Shown here: in pieces, positions 25,701 to 36,436 of the stretch
Layout of the letters: each line of letters begins with the position of its first letter
Numbering within the stretch: the stretch's first letter is position 1
Assembly (NCBI GenBank): GCA_036852015.1
Contig: JAANDG010000637.1
Location: forward strand, 1 to 64,000
DNA: 64,000 bases
Origin: Pelodera strongyloides
Taxonomy: Eukaryota; Nematoda; Chromadorea; Rhabditida; Rhabditidae
Reading direction: 5' to 3'
The notes under the pieces: model-generated
Told to the model about the DNA's origin: nothing
The model's database searches: none
Seen by the model: the letters and a program-made list of their open reading frames with translations, nothing else
Program-made: the position numbers and the translations under genes

Positions 25701-28700
25701 TGTCCACGCAGCGCCACCTGAATAATTTGAAATTTAATTTATAAGAAAAAAAAACCAAGATAAGAGTAGACCCAAGACCCACCCAAATCTTCCGACAATC
25801 ACTTCATTACTTGAAATACAGCAATACATGTCTGCCCAGCTGTCTGTTTTGGAACTCGGATAAATAACATCGTAATAATCAGAATAATCAGAATCACGCA
25901 ATATCTGAGTATTAAAATCCATCAGCTCATAACGAATAGACTTTTTCTATACTAGTGAAAATGTTGCATAAAATACATCAATCCAATATATGGCTGGCAT
26001 GAAGGTACTGGTAATGAAAGGCTTATTTAGCAACAAATCACTGTAACACTCTAGTAAAAAAAACTCAAATGTCACTAACCGATGCCTGTTCCCTCCGCAC
26101 ATCTGTGGTCGGACCTGACCAGCACATAATGTGCACTGTCGTACTCCATGCTCGGTCATCGGTGGTGTCTTTTCCACTTTACTGAAAATAAAAGCACAAC
26201 ATCACATATAAATTATAACGTTGAGCCAATAGTTACAGGTAGGTGGGCATAAAAGAAGATGAGCATACAAAACTGATTGCAGTGCATAATAACACTAGGT
26301 TACACGAAATATCAACCTAGTTCCATGAGTATGCGCGTAACTCTAATAGATACGCAATACGAACTTAGCAATAGTACAATTTTTGGTTTACATCGTATTA
26401 AGCTCGAAAAATCTACCTATTCTATGTAGTTATCTTCTCCCAAAGAGCACGCGCTCATCAAAATAATCCACAACTTACTATGTGGTCTTCAAAGGCCTGC
26501 CAACTTTCGGACTGCTATTCTTGGGTATCGGAGGCCGTCCCGGTCCACGTTTTGATGAAGACGGAGGGCTTGAAGGTGGAGAGATGAGCTGGAATAAAAT
26601 AAATGATAAATAATATAATAATAATACTTAGCATCACGATATCCTTCAACTTTATGATCCGAATATGAGGGATGAGGGCCAGAAAACAAAGCATGTTTCA
26701 ATTAGATTGTAAAAGGGAATGCAGATCTATTCTTGCTGCTACTAACCACTCCATTAGCAGGAATCCATTTACGTTGTTGGTAAGGTGTTGAGATCATTTC
26801 TAGGCAATTCTTTACTACTGTACTTTTATAAATAATTAAGTTGGGACTATCCTTCAGTCCCAGCTTAACCCTTTAACATTTAATAGGTTACCAAAGGATC
26901 ATGGATCTCTCACCTGGACTCTCCTCTCGCTCTTTTTCTCCTTCGCCTTCTCCCACTCTCTTCCTCCTCTATCTCTCTCCTTATCTCTGCTTTCCTTCTC
27001 TTTCTTTAACGTCTCCTCCCTCCGTCGTTCTTTCTCCAATTTCCGACGTTGTTTCTGAAATTCGACACATTCAAGCAACATACATGCTTCGTTTATTTAA
27101 AGTGGAATGACCTATGACCCGTCTTGACCTATGGCCCGTCTTTCGGGAAGCGTATGATGCACCGGACGCCACCGGAACTAACTGCAAATGTGCAAAATCT
27201 CACACATCCCCGCCGATAAGGCATACAATTCGCTCATGTAATATAGGAGTGCGGCGGAATACGCTATAACGTAATAACGTTTCGAGTACCTTCAAACATC
27301 TGTAGCTTGTGAACGAATTAAAATTACTTAAAAGTTTTAATATAAAATAGTAAACCTAGCAACCATAGAAGATCATATTTAAATATGAGAAATATTCATA
27401 ACAGTTCAATAAAAATACGACCCACCTCAGTATCAGCCTCCTTTTTAGATTCATTTTGGCGTCGTGAAGGTTTGACGGGCGAAGGTATTCTAGCACCATT
27501 ATTGTGTGCACTGGAAGTGCTGGGCTCCGCATTGTTGTACTAAAACAGGAAAATCAGAAGACAATAATCCTGATGAAGCACATAATAATAAATGAAGCAC
27601 ATAATAATAATGAAAAAGAGCATAAAGCAAAATTGGAGTTTTTGGTTCTTCTTTAGTTAAACCACAAAAGAAAGTGAACGTTTCTCTACATCAATGCACA
27701 TGCTAACCAACCAACAATTAGTATTTGTGTGGATCATACCTAATAATACCCTGAAAATCAGAGTAGGGTCGGCACTAATAAACCCATAAAAACATAAAAT
27801 GAAAATCATGATGTTTCATGCAAATGATATTAGATGAGATAGGGCAGGCCCATTATTAAGTAAGCCATAACCGGTTCGAACAAATTAATTGAGATAATCT
27901 ACATACAAAACTTCAAAGGGCTAAGTTACACGTTGCAAACGAGAACCGTCTACGACCTAGTTCACTCCACTTTTTTCGAGCAATGCGGATGTTGATTTTC
28001 TAGTAAAAACGCACAAAAAGAATGCTCGACAACCGAACATGCATTACTACACGCAAATTCTGTTCCACTCCAGGCCAGGCAGGAAATGCCCCGTAGGACA
28101 CATAAAAGAACATGGCTTCACTTCACAGACCACGTGTCACACCGCTTTAGATGTCAACAATATTACACCTACCCTGTCTTGATCCTTCTTTGCAGCCATC
28201 GACAGTGCAAGTTCTAATGGTTTCAGTTCATCTCCGCCTCTACTAGACGGTTGAGGCGAAGAGAGCCGAGATATAGCAGCAGTGGCCCTGAAAACGGGTT
28301 ATCATGTTAAAGAACGTGATACACTCTATCTATCAATCAATACTCTCCTTTACACTTTTCCTATTACTACTGTAAATTTATTTACTTCTTTTTTAATATA
28401 CATATACATAAAATTGGACCAACTATACAATTACTTTTCATTAATTACTTTGTATTAGGAATACCGCTTCTAACCCAGAACACTCACGATTGTTTTTCTC
28501 TAGTAGCACGCACATTATCTAGTATACCGTGTGAGGTTCGCCCGTACCACTGGTACGAAATCTTACGCCGTGTAGTTAAAGCGAAATACCAGCCCCTTTG
28601 GAAAATTTGCATATGATAAGCAAATCCTATGCATCCTATGCTAATTTTGTACGATCGTCCACGGCAATCGTACAAAATCAGCATACGATACATAGGATTT

Positions 28701-31700
28701 GCTTATCATATGCAAATTTTCCAAAGAGGCTAGCATTTCGCTTTAATATGCCAGAGCCAGAGTGCAATATCATTCAGTACAATACCATGTATATGAGGTT
28801 CTAGCTTCTAGGTCTGGCTACGGCTACATTCTACAATTCTACTCCCATCTTCAACTATAATCCCCATCACCCACTGAGATAATATCAAACCCCCTCAATA
28901 CCAAATAAACAAAAATTCAAATTCACAAAAGTGAACCTCACCTCATCATCTCATCATCAAACGTCGTTTCGAATAGCGTGGAGGGTCCGGGAAGCGAGAA
29001 ATTACTTGAATTCGCGTAATTCTCGTGGATTCCATTCCACTGAAGACAGTGCTTTGACGTGCATCTGAAACAGGGAATTATGATTAATTATAAAATTACA
29101 ATTCATGCAATTAACTCAACTAAAAAATTAAAATGCGCCCCAACACAATGTACACATGTGGATAGAATCGAAAAGAAACGAGCATCGAATCTCTATAATC
29201 GAGATATGTAAACAGACAGGCCAGCGACACGGTAACAATAATATTCAAGCTTAAGGTTCAACACACCAACAAGGAAACTGGGAAAAGGGTCCTCGGATGA
29301 AACGAAACCCAAACTATGTTAGCGGGTTAGCGCCATCGCACTAACAAAGGATTCAAAAGTAAAAGGCCTTCAAAAAATTCAAATGTATAACCACCTCCAC
29401 TTGATACCGTATAGTTGACATTCGCATCCACAGTAGATACACTGTTTCCTCGAAACCATGGGCATGGGAGCTGGTTCTTCGGGAGTGCCAGGACGCTCCT
29501 AAAATAGTAATAGTAATCATTTTGTTTACTTTCTAATTCCCCATATCATGGCGATGCTCTTTTCTATGCAAGTCAAGTCACATCGCATAAATATTCACAT
29601 ATTTACATACAATGCAAAAGCACACACAAGCATTATACACAATGTATATGTATAATACATTAAATATAATGCAATGCAAATATATTTGAAGCAGTCAAAT
29701 GTCAAACTTCAAAAAGAATAAAAGCATAAATATATATTTAAAGAAAAAACGGACCTCATCTTCTGATGGTAAATTATTGATTGCGTCTATAAGAGCCTCG
29801 GCCGAAAATTCAGCGTTCGAGTTTATAAACTCCTCGAAGACATCAGACACACCAGATATAAGACTGAAATTACAACAAATGGAACAAACTATTAAAAAAA
29901 AGAGTTAAAAAAAGCAGCTCATAGCTTACTAACAAAGAGAAAAGAACGCTGATTGCCCAAACGCCCACATCTACTGTACTATGATTACAAAATGAAATAC
30001 TCAATGATGTAATATAATAACACGAAAACTATCGTCAATCGTAATATAACAAAATAGAAAACGTACCGAGTTCGTCCTCCACTGAACGATCCACCACTGC
30101 GATGTCTCGTCCGCGTTCCAAAATATTCTTCAAATACGCGCGAAGATGCATGCGACCTAAATTGTCAAAATGAATCCACTAAACAGTAACTTGCTAAAAG
30201 GAAAATAAAACACAGCGCTGAAAACTAAGATTTAAACACAAAAACGACAAAAAGAAAGGCTTGCAAGAAAATTAAGCAAAGGAACATCTGTATAGAAAAA
30301 AATGACAACAAATGCATCAATCGAAAAATATGTATAGTATACGAAAATAAATGAAACAATAACCATAATTGCAAACCTTCTCGACCGCGTGCTCCGTCCG
30401 TCTGTCCCGTCAAGTAATCCGAGTTGGTCGCCCTCGAGAATAGGCAACTGATCCACACTTTCGAGTGGCTAAAGGGAATAAATGAATATAAATAGAATAA
30501 ACAAAACATATCCTTATTCACTGTTAGCGAGATAGCTTAATACAGTGTTCAGTACTATGAAAATTCTACTACCGAATGGATCAGAAATTATAGGAAATTT
30601 TAGCTCGAAACAGTAAGTTATTGAATAAATCAGAAAATCAGACTCAGAAAATTGTATAGTAAAATTCAGGCTTGTCACTTATAAATTAAGAAAATACAAA
30701 TAAGAACTGCAAAATAGCTTACCGCGACAAATTGGTCAAATATGTCCTGCGTGAGCTTGTCACTCAGTCCGCTCACACTTAATCCACTGATCATTTTCTG
30801 ACGACGACTACCTAAACGGGAATATTATATTAAAATAAGGATGTACATGGCTGACGCTAATGTATAAATGTATCTAAGAATGTGACACGGCGTTTCTGCC
30901 ATCAATAAATAAATTTAATAAAAACAGCCACAGAATATTAGAATATAGTATGTAAATTAGACCCACCGTTCGAACTCTCACTATCCAATCTTCTTCGCTT
31001 ATTAGCTTTATGGAGATTCTTCAACATTGAAGCCGAACTCGAAGCTCTGGATCGCGACCTGGCAAAAAATCGTTGGAAAATTTCTTAGGCACAATAAAAA
31101 TTAAGAGCAAAGGTTGATAAGCAAACTTGCCAAAAGCATCACGCATAAAATACAGGGCGAGTTCACATGGTGAGCAACAAAAAACCTACTGCGCGACAGA
31201 AGGGCAGTACAAATCTCTACATAGTGGCAAAAATCTATATCAATTTCAAAAAGGATGAATAAAACATTAAAAGAGGAAAAACTCACTGGTTACTACTCCT
31301 TCCGCTCATGGTGCGCTTTCGTTCGTAATTTCCCAGGAATGCATCAGAGAGAAGACGTGAGCCGGTAGAAATCAGTCGAGTTCGATTGTGCTCCCTTTCC
31401 ACTGGTGCCTGTGTGCCGCTACCACTCGGCTCGCTTGGCTGAGGACCAAGTAGATCTAAAGTTTCAATAATTAAATTTAAAACAATAATAAACAAGTAAC
31501 TCGTTGTATCCCTGTATCCCAAGATAGAGGATTCATTTCATGTGATAAACACTTCGTTAGTAACAATTTGTACGAAAGTGGATCAAATACACAACGACCG
31601 TGTATGATAGCATTGAATAGAATTATTATTTCTAATAATAATTAATATTTTTATAAAAAATGCTAACCTGGCGCAGACGAGGTGGATGGCATTTGTGTTT

Positions 31701-32387
31701 GTTCCACGGCTGCTTGAATTGTAGCCGCCGGTAATTCACCTTGCGCATATTCTGAACCCAGCTGAGGAACGGTTTTTGATAGTATCGGTGCACAAGCAGA
31801 AACGCGGATCTCTTCACAGGCCTCGGCAAAACCCTAAAGTAAAATATTTTTTTGATAATAGCTTGAATAATAATGTCATTAAAGCGGCCATATACTCCGC
31901 TCAGGACATATGTTAATCAGAAAGCCTGATGGTTTGATCCATAATTCAATAAACTGGCAGGCCTTTGAAGCAAGCGTAAAATATTTTTTCGACGCAATTT
32001 ACTATCTAAATTACACAAAGGCGTGTATACACTGTTCAAGTAAAATACCTTATGCTTTCTCGGTACTTCATACTGCTGACGGTGCTCCAAGTACTCGAAA
32101 AGATCGGATCGTTTCATGAATGCTGTCTCCCGAGTGCCGAAGAACATAACCTTCACGCGATTTGGCACAACTACATCAGCATCCGAAGGCAAGACCTATA
32201 AAGATAAAATCCATATTCGCAAAATAAAATATAATCATTAGGACTGAGAGCAAAAACGCAAGAATCGCTGCTTCTCTTCTAAAATATGCAGAAGTCTCAC
32301 CTGAGCTGGCCAATGTGGAAATCCTTTCATCTTAGCCCATATTAAGTCGCCGGGGCGAAACGTTTTAGACCCGCTTGATGAAGCCAT
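22728..32387 (-). CDS. PWWP-domain chromatin protein with two C4 zinc modules and AT-hooks
   Basis: About 24 exons and 830 residues; likely nuclear and chromatin-bound. Exon starts on the minus strand: 32387, 32195, 31833, 31455, 31058, 30811, 30468, 30156, 29863, 29498, 29064, 28287, 27539, 27054, 26588, 26181, 25717, 25228, 24835, 24601, ~24175 (uncertain), 23771, 23308, 22808; stop at 22728-22730. Residues 10-80 form an HDGF/LEDGF-type PWWP domain ([20 protein letters not shown], then [11 protein letters not shown]). Two modules share C-x2-C...WRC-x4-C-x2-[10 protein letters not shown]...[12 protein letters not shown] and CTLCAG...[12 protein letters not shown]. Each is split by an intron just before or within WRC, which suggests internal duplication. 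AT-hook-like cores are GPGRPP, VGRPLK and RKRLGRPPK. One exon (27054-26914) is a highly charged helix. The C-terminus ([28 protein letters not shown]) is helical and, from memory, recalls the end of HMGXB4-type proteins; this is weak. Phase is not closed around the 24175 exon. Confidence 0.8.
28576..28746. mobile_element. 171-bp palindromic TTAA miniature element, copy 3
   Basis: Same length and arms as the other three copies, but with the centre inverted (GTCCACGGC), so it inserted in the opposite orientation. It lies in an intron of the PWWP gene. Confidence 0.92.
29305..29352. repeat. Short dispersed repeat, copy 1
   Basis: CCCAAACTATGTTAGCG followed by an inverted TTAGCGC motif and AAAGGAT. 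A second copy with the same start occurs at 54485-54525. The small size and dyad suggest a worn miniature element. Confidence 0.45.
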
Positions 32388-33577
32388 TCTGTCCTCTTTC
32401 TATAATAATCGGTAGGTTACACGATCATGTTAAACGGGGCGGGCTAGCAGAGAGGAGCGACACATGCGGTTCAAAAGTAAGAAATGGTTGAACTGTCATA
32501 AAGCTCAAATAGTCATGGATAATGTGGTCCAGCACCGTCATCACTTATGGAAGGTACTAAACACTAATCGAAACGAACAGATGAACACAGAGAAATACAA
32601 AACAAAATGACAGCACGTACAACAACAAGAAAGCAAAGCGGAGAAGCAAAAGTAAAATTTTAAACGAAGGTCCTTGCATGCACATTGCATTTTTACCCCG
32701 CCAGTATAAGTGTTACAGACACCGAATAATCCCTTCGGGACCAAATAAACGCCAATTGCATGAATTTTAGACAGATTTTGCAAAATAGTAAGATAGATCT
32801 ATACAGGTTAACGCATTCATACTAAAAGCATGCTCGATCTTTGCAATATTGCTGCTGCACGTGGTTCCTCGACTACGGTAGAATGGGTGCATGATAGAAC
32901 GCGAAATGAAGCGAATTTTGCGCAAAAAGCAGTAAATTTTGCAAGTAATTGCAGTCCATTTTATCGTATAATACTCATAAAGATAACAATTACAAGGTTT
33001 TACATAAAAACATTTGTAGAGAGTTTATTTATGCAAGATTGTGTAAGAAAATTTACTTCGCTTTTTTAACCGCAACGCTGCAGATTTCTCCCTTCTTATT
33101 AGTGCATTGCATTTGTCTTGTAAGATTCACACTAATTAATTAGTATTTATTTAGTACCAAAGGAGCACTGATAATTGCAACATTTGCTTTTTTGTTCTAT
33201 GCTACAAACAACAATCTTTTTTTTTCTTCGTGGTTCAAGTTTTGACTTTTTGTTTTATAAATTGAAATAAATGTGGTGCGCTTATTACAATTTGCTGAAG
33301 GATAGTCCCAGCTTTTTTTAACCTTTTAACGACTCGGTTATCCGAGCAAGTCCTGCATTCTTATGAAAACTTACACCCGCGTAAGTCTGATCATTAATTG
33401 AACTGGGGCCGTTTGGTTTTTATTTTTTTAGTTTGTCATTCTTTCGTTGTTTTTAGAATATACTGGTTACCGGGAAACAGGGACTGTCAGAAAGCTAGTT
33501 TTTGTTAATTTTCCCTCTTATGCCTGATTATTGAGCTCTTGGTATCTCATTCAAGACGCGGTATGAAAAAAAACAAA
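32388..33577. other. Divergent intergenic region, left of the Merlin element
   Basis: Upstream of the minus-strand PWWP gene. No gene is recognised. This stretch plus 35163-36436 should contain the promoters of the PWWP gene and the divergent DHHC gene, separated by the Merlin insertion. Confidence 0.5.
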
Positions 33578-33863
33578 GATTTTTCGGCTCTATCCAAGAA
33601 TAGGCGGCCTTGCAGGAATAGGCGGCCTTATTTTGGGATTAGGCGGCCTTACAGGAATAGGCGGCCTTATTTTAGCAGGCGGCCTTAGCCCAGGCGGCCT
33701 TAGTTCAGGCGGCCTTATTTTTTTTTTTTTTTGGCAGTTTTTTTACATATTTTCTTCGATTTTCTCTTTTAATTTATCCCTACCCATCTCCAGTGCCTTA
33801 GTGACCTCTAGTGGCCAATCTCCGTTCACAAAAAAGAGCGACAGTGTGCAAGAGAAGAAGAAC

Positions 33864-34787
33864 ATGGGAGACGACGACCAGACAGCTGGAGGTGTCCTGA
33901 CAACGTTGAAGTTCCTGGCAAAGTACCGACTTGTATCCAACACGAATGCTTGCGACAACTGCCAAAATGCTATGGTTCTTGTTAAGAACAAGGGTATCGA
34001 CCAATACATATGGCGCTGCAATGCATGCAGGAAGTCGAACACCAAGGATTTGTCGAAAAGGGAATCTGTCCGCGCAAGTACTTTTTTCTCGAATTCAAAG
34101 TTCACAGTTTTGAAAACTATGAAAATTCTGCGTTATTGGGTTGAACACCCAATGGACAACTATGATATGGCGGCACAAAATTTGCAGATATCAAAGAATT
34201 CTGTTCTTGATTGGTACAACTTTATTCGTGACATTTGTCAGGACTGGTTCCAAAGAAATGTTGTTGGGCCAGGTCAACAGTTAGGTGGCGCTGGGGTTGT
34301 GGTGGAAATTGACGAGTCAATGTTTTATAAAGTTAAGAACCATAAGGGTAGGAACTTAAATAGAGCCGGTCAGTGGATCTTTGGGATGATGGAGAGAGGC
34401 ACTAATAAAGTAGCAATGTTTGAAGTGGCGCAGAGGGACGCAGCAACTTTATTGCCTTTGATTCAGCAAAACGTGAAACCGTATTCTATTGTTGTTAGCG
34501 ACGGATGGGCAGCTTATGGGGGCATCAAACACTTGGCTAATTCATACGATCACAGATGGGTTAATCATAAGTTGAATTTTGTGGATCCAAACGATCCCGT
34601 GGCACACACTCAGTCTATCGAGGCCACATGGGGTGCCCTTAAGGCTTCACTACGGCACCTAAGGGGGAGTAGCAATGAACTCATGCCCACTTACATGTAC
34701 CAGTATATGTTCCGACGCGCACATGGCACCAAAGATAAGCTCATGAATAAGTTGCTTGTCGAAATTGCTTCTACGTACCCCTCATGA
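33864..34787 (+). CDS. Merlin-family DDE transposase
   Basis: Single-exon, 307 residues from the ATG at 33864 (MGDDDQTAGG). The frame is open further upstream to 33633, but those 77 codons read through the subterminal repeats and a poly-T tract and give GG-L repeats, so the later start is preferred. The N-terminus has a zinc ribbon (CDNCQ...WRCNACRK). It is followed by a helical DNA-binding part (MAAQNLQISKNSVLDWYNFI) and an IS1595/IS1016-type catalytic domain: first Asp in VVVEIDES, second Asp in VVSDGWAAYGGI, and a Glu in HTQSIEATWGALK. No frameshift or stop interrupts it. The protein should bind the terminal repeats and move the element by cut and paste. Polyadenylation signal AATAAA follows at 34866. 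Confidence 0.95.
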   Translation: MGDDDQTAGGVLTTLKFLAKYRLVSNTNACDNCQNAMVLVKNKGIDQYIWRCNACRKSNTKDLSKRESVRASTFFSNSKFTVLKTMKILRYWVEHPMDNYDMAAQNLQISKNSVLDWYNFIRDICQDWFQRNVVGPGQQLGGAGVVVEIDESMFYKVKNHKGRNLNRAGQWIFGMMERGTNKVAMFEVAQRDAATLLPLIQQNVKPYSIVVSDGWAAYGGIKHLANSYDHRWVNHKLNFVDPNDPVAHTQSIEATWGALKASLRHLRGSSNELMPTYMYQYMFRRAHGTKDKLMNKLLVEIASTYPS

Positions 34788-34865
34788 TTGTTTAGCCGCA
34801 CGCTACAGTACATTCTGAATTGCATTGTTTGTTTCGTTTCTAAATATGCTTATTTTTATTGCCGG

Positions 34866-34871
34866 AATAAA
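34866..34871 (+). promoter_or_regulatory. Polyadenylation signal of the transposase gene
   Basis: AATAAA occurs about 80 bases after the transposase stop codon and before the right subterminal repeats. Confidence 0.6.
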
Positions 34872-35162
34872 TGTTTGTTCTTAATTTGATGAGAGTACGT
34901 AAAAAAAGGAAAAATAAACACAAACACGCATTAATATGGAAAGAAATAGGGCCCAGGTAAAAAAAAAAAAAAAATAAATAAGGCCGCCTGAACTAAGGCC
35001 GCCCGGGCTAAGGCCGCCTAAACTTTCCGTAAGGCCGCCTGGCCCCTAAGGCCGCCTGTAAATTTGATCTAAGGCCGCCTGTTCCTTCGCTAAGGCCGTC
35101 TGACCCCTAAGGCCGCCTGAAATTTGCTAAGGCCGCCTATTCTTGGATAGAGCCGATTTTTC

Positions 35163-36436
35163 CGGTCTTTTATTCTTTTTCGAATACTCGAAGGCAAAAG
35201 GTACGTGCTAAAGTACTGATAAGGGAACCAAGGCCGTACGCCGTAAACGATTTATTATTTGGGGAGCTCTACTTGTGTTTCAGTTATCTTTGAACGTTTG
35301 TTGATTCTTTGATGTCAATACAATGCTATATAATACTTAATATCTCAGCTCAGCTAAAGGGAAATAGCTGGCTTCAAGAAATTAACCCTAAATATCAAAC
35401 ACCTTTTTCTGATTTATGTGTTAGTCGTAATTTGTTGAGCTTCTTTGCGAGAACTCTGGGTTCATTTGCTGTTTACATAAGGGGTCCTGATTGTTTGTTC
35501 ACTATCTACCACATACACACTGTGTCGACTGTCGACAAATTTCACAGTAGCTGGGTTCATTTTTTCTCTTGTACTGTACTTACTTCAGCAATGCATTTTT
35601 TTTTCTCTTGACACTTCAGCAATGCAATGGTTCATATTAGAAATTTCTCTTCACATATGTCTAGCAATGTTTAATGTTTTTATTTATGATGCTTTTTTAA
35701 GCGAGCTTACAATAGCGACCATAGATCCAGAATAGTGGCTAGTGACAGTCGCTTTAACAGTATAAATAACAATCGCAGCTGTACATTTACTCCCTGCCCT
35801 GCCCACTGTGTTCCCCTTGCCCTGTTGCAACTAGTGGTTAGTATAGCTTGCGCCCTCAGAAATTTTTCGGCATAACTGATATAACCATTAAAAATATGCT
35901 GTTTTGTCTGAAACGGCCCCAGCCCCATCCCTTTAAAAGTGATGTAGAGCATAAGGACATCTTGATTTGTTAGCATAATACGGTAGGCTTGTTCGATTGA
36001 CTACCATTAATAATTCAGAGCTTGCGAGACATGCGAGAAATCGCTATGCTATGCTATTCTGCCCTACAAAGCGGGTCTTTGTTTGGCTTTGGGTCCTTAG
36101 TAGTAAGCTTTTTTTTTTTTATTTCATGACCATCGGCAATACTAGTTATGTTTTCTAATTTCTAATGAGGAACTTCTATTCTTGCTGCATTTTTTGTAAT
36201 CGTTGTCGAATTTCATCGTTCATTATTGTTTGTTTACACAGTTGTGTCCCTTTCATTCTCCTTGCTGGTTATCTCGTATTAATTGATTAGAATAGGCAAA
36301 GCCACCCTGATACCTTCCTCTATTTGTGTCAAGTCGTTGGTCTTTGTTTTGTCGAAAAGTTGCTTGTTCAATTCTTTTCGGACGGACGAATTTATTTATT
36401 TAATATTTCTTTTAGGAACCATTTCGAATCTCGAGC
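35163..36436. other. Upstream region of the DHHC gene, no gene seen
   Basis: AT-rich, with short open frames only. A pyrimidine tract with TTTTAG at 36409-36414 lies 22 bases before the DHHC start codon. It could be the acceptor of a 5' UTR intron or of trans-splicing. Confidence 0.5.

Larger units (their letters stand above)
33578..35162 (+). mobile_element. Intact Merlin (IS1595-type) DNA transposon with 8-bp target duplication
   Basis: The element is 33586-35154 (1569 bp). Both ends begin GGCTCTATCCAAGAATAGGC when read inward, and the inverted repeats are perfect for 26 bp. The flanking 8-bp duplication GATTTTTC is perfect (33578-33585 and 35155-35162), as expected for Merlin (8-9 bp). 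An 11-mer AGGCGGCCTTA, or close variant, is repeated seven times inside the left end (33602-33720) and nine times inverted inside the right end (34980-35140). Poly-T and poly-A tracts border the inner side of these arrays. One transposase gene fills the middle. Perfect ends and an open frame suggest recent insertion. Confidence 0.95.

Noticed and set aside
33633..33863. N-terminal extension of the transposase (77 codons)
   Set aside because: It reads through the subterminal repeats (GGL repeats) and a poly-T tract. The ATG at 33864 directly precedes the conserved zinc ribbon.
35309..35611. 100-codon open frame right of the Merlin element
   Set aside because: No domain, no splice partners, and AT-rich random appearance.
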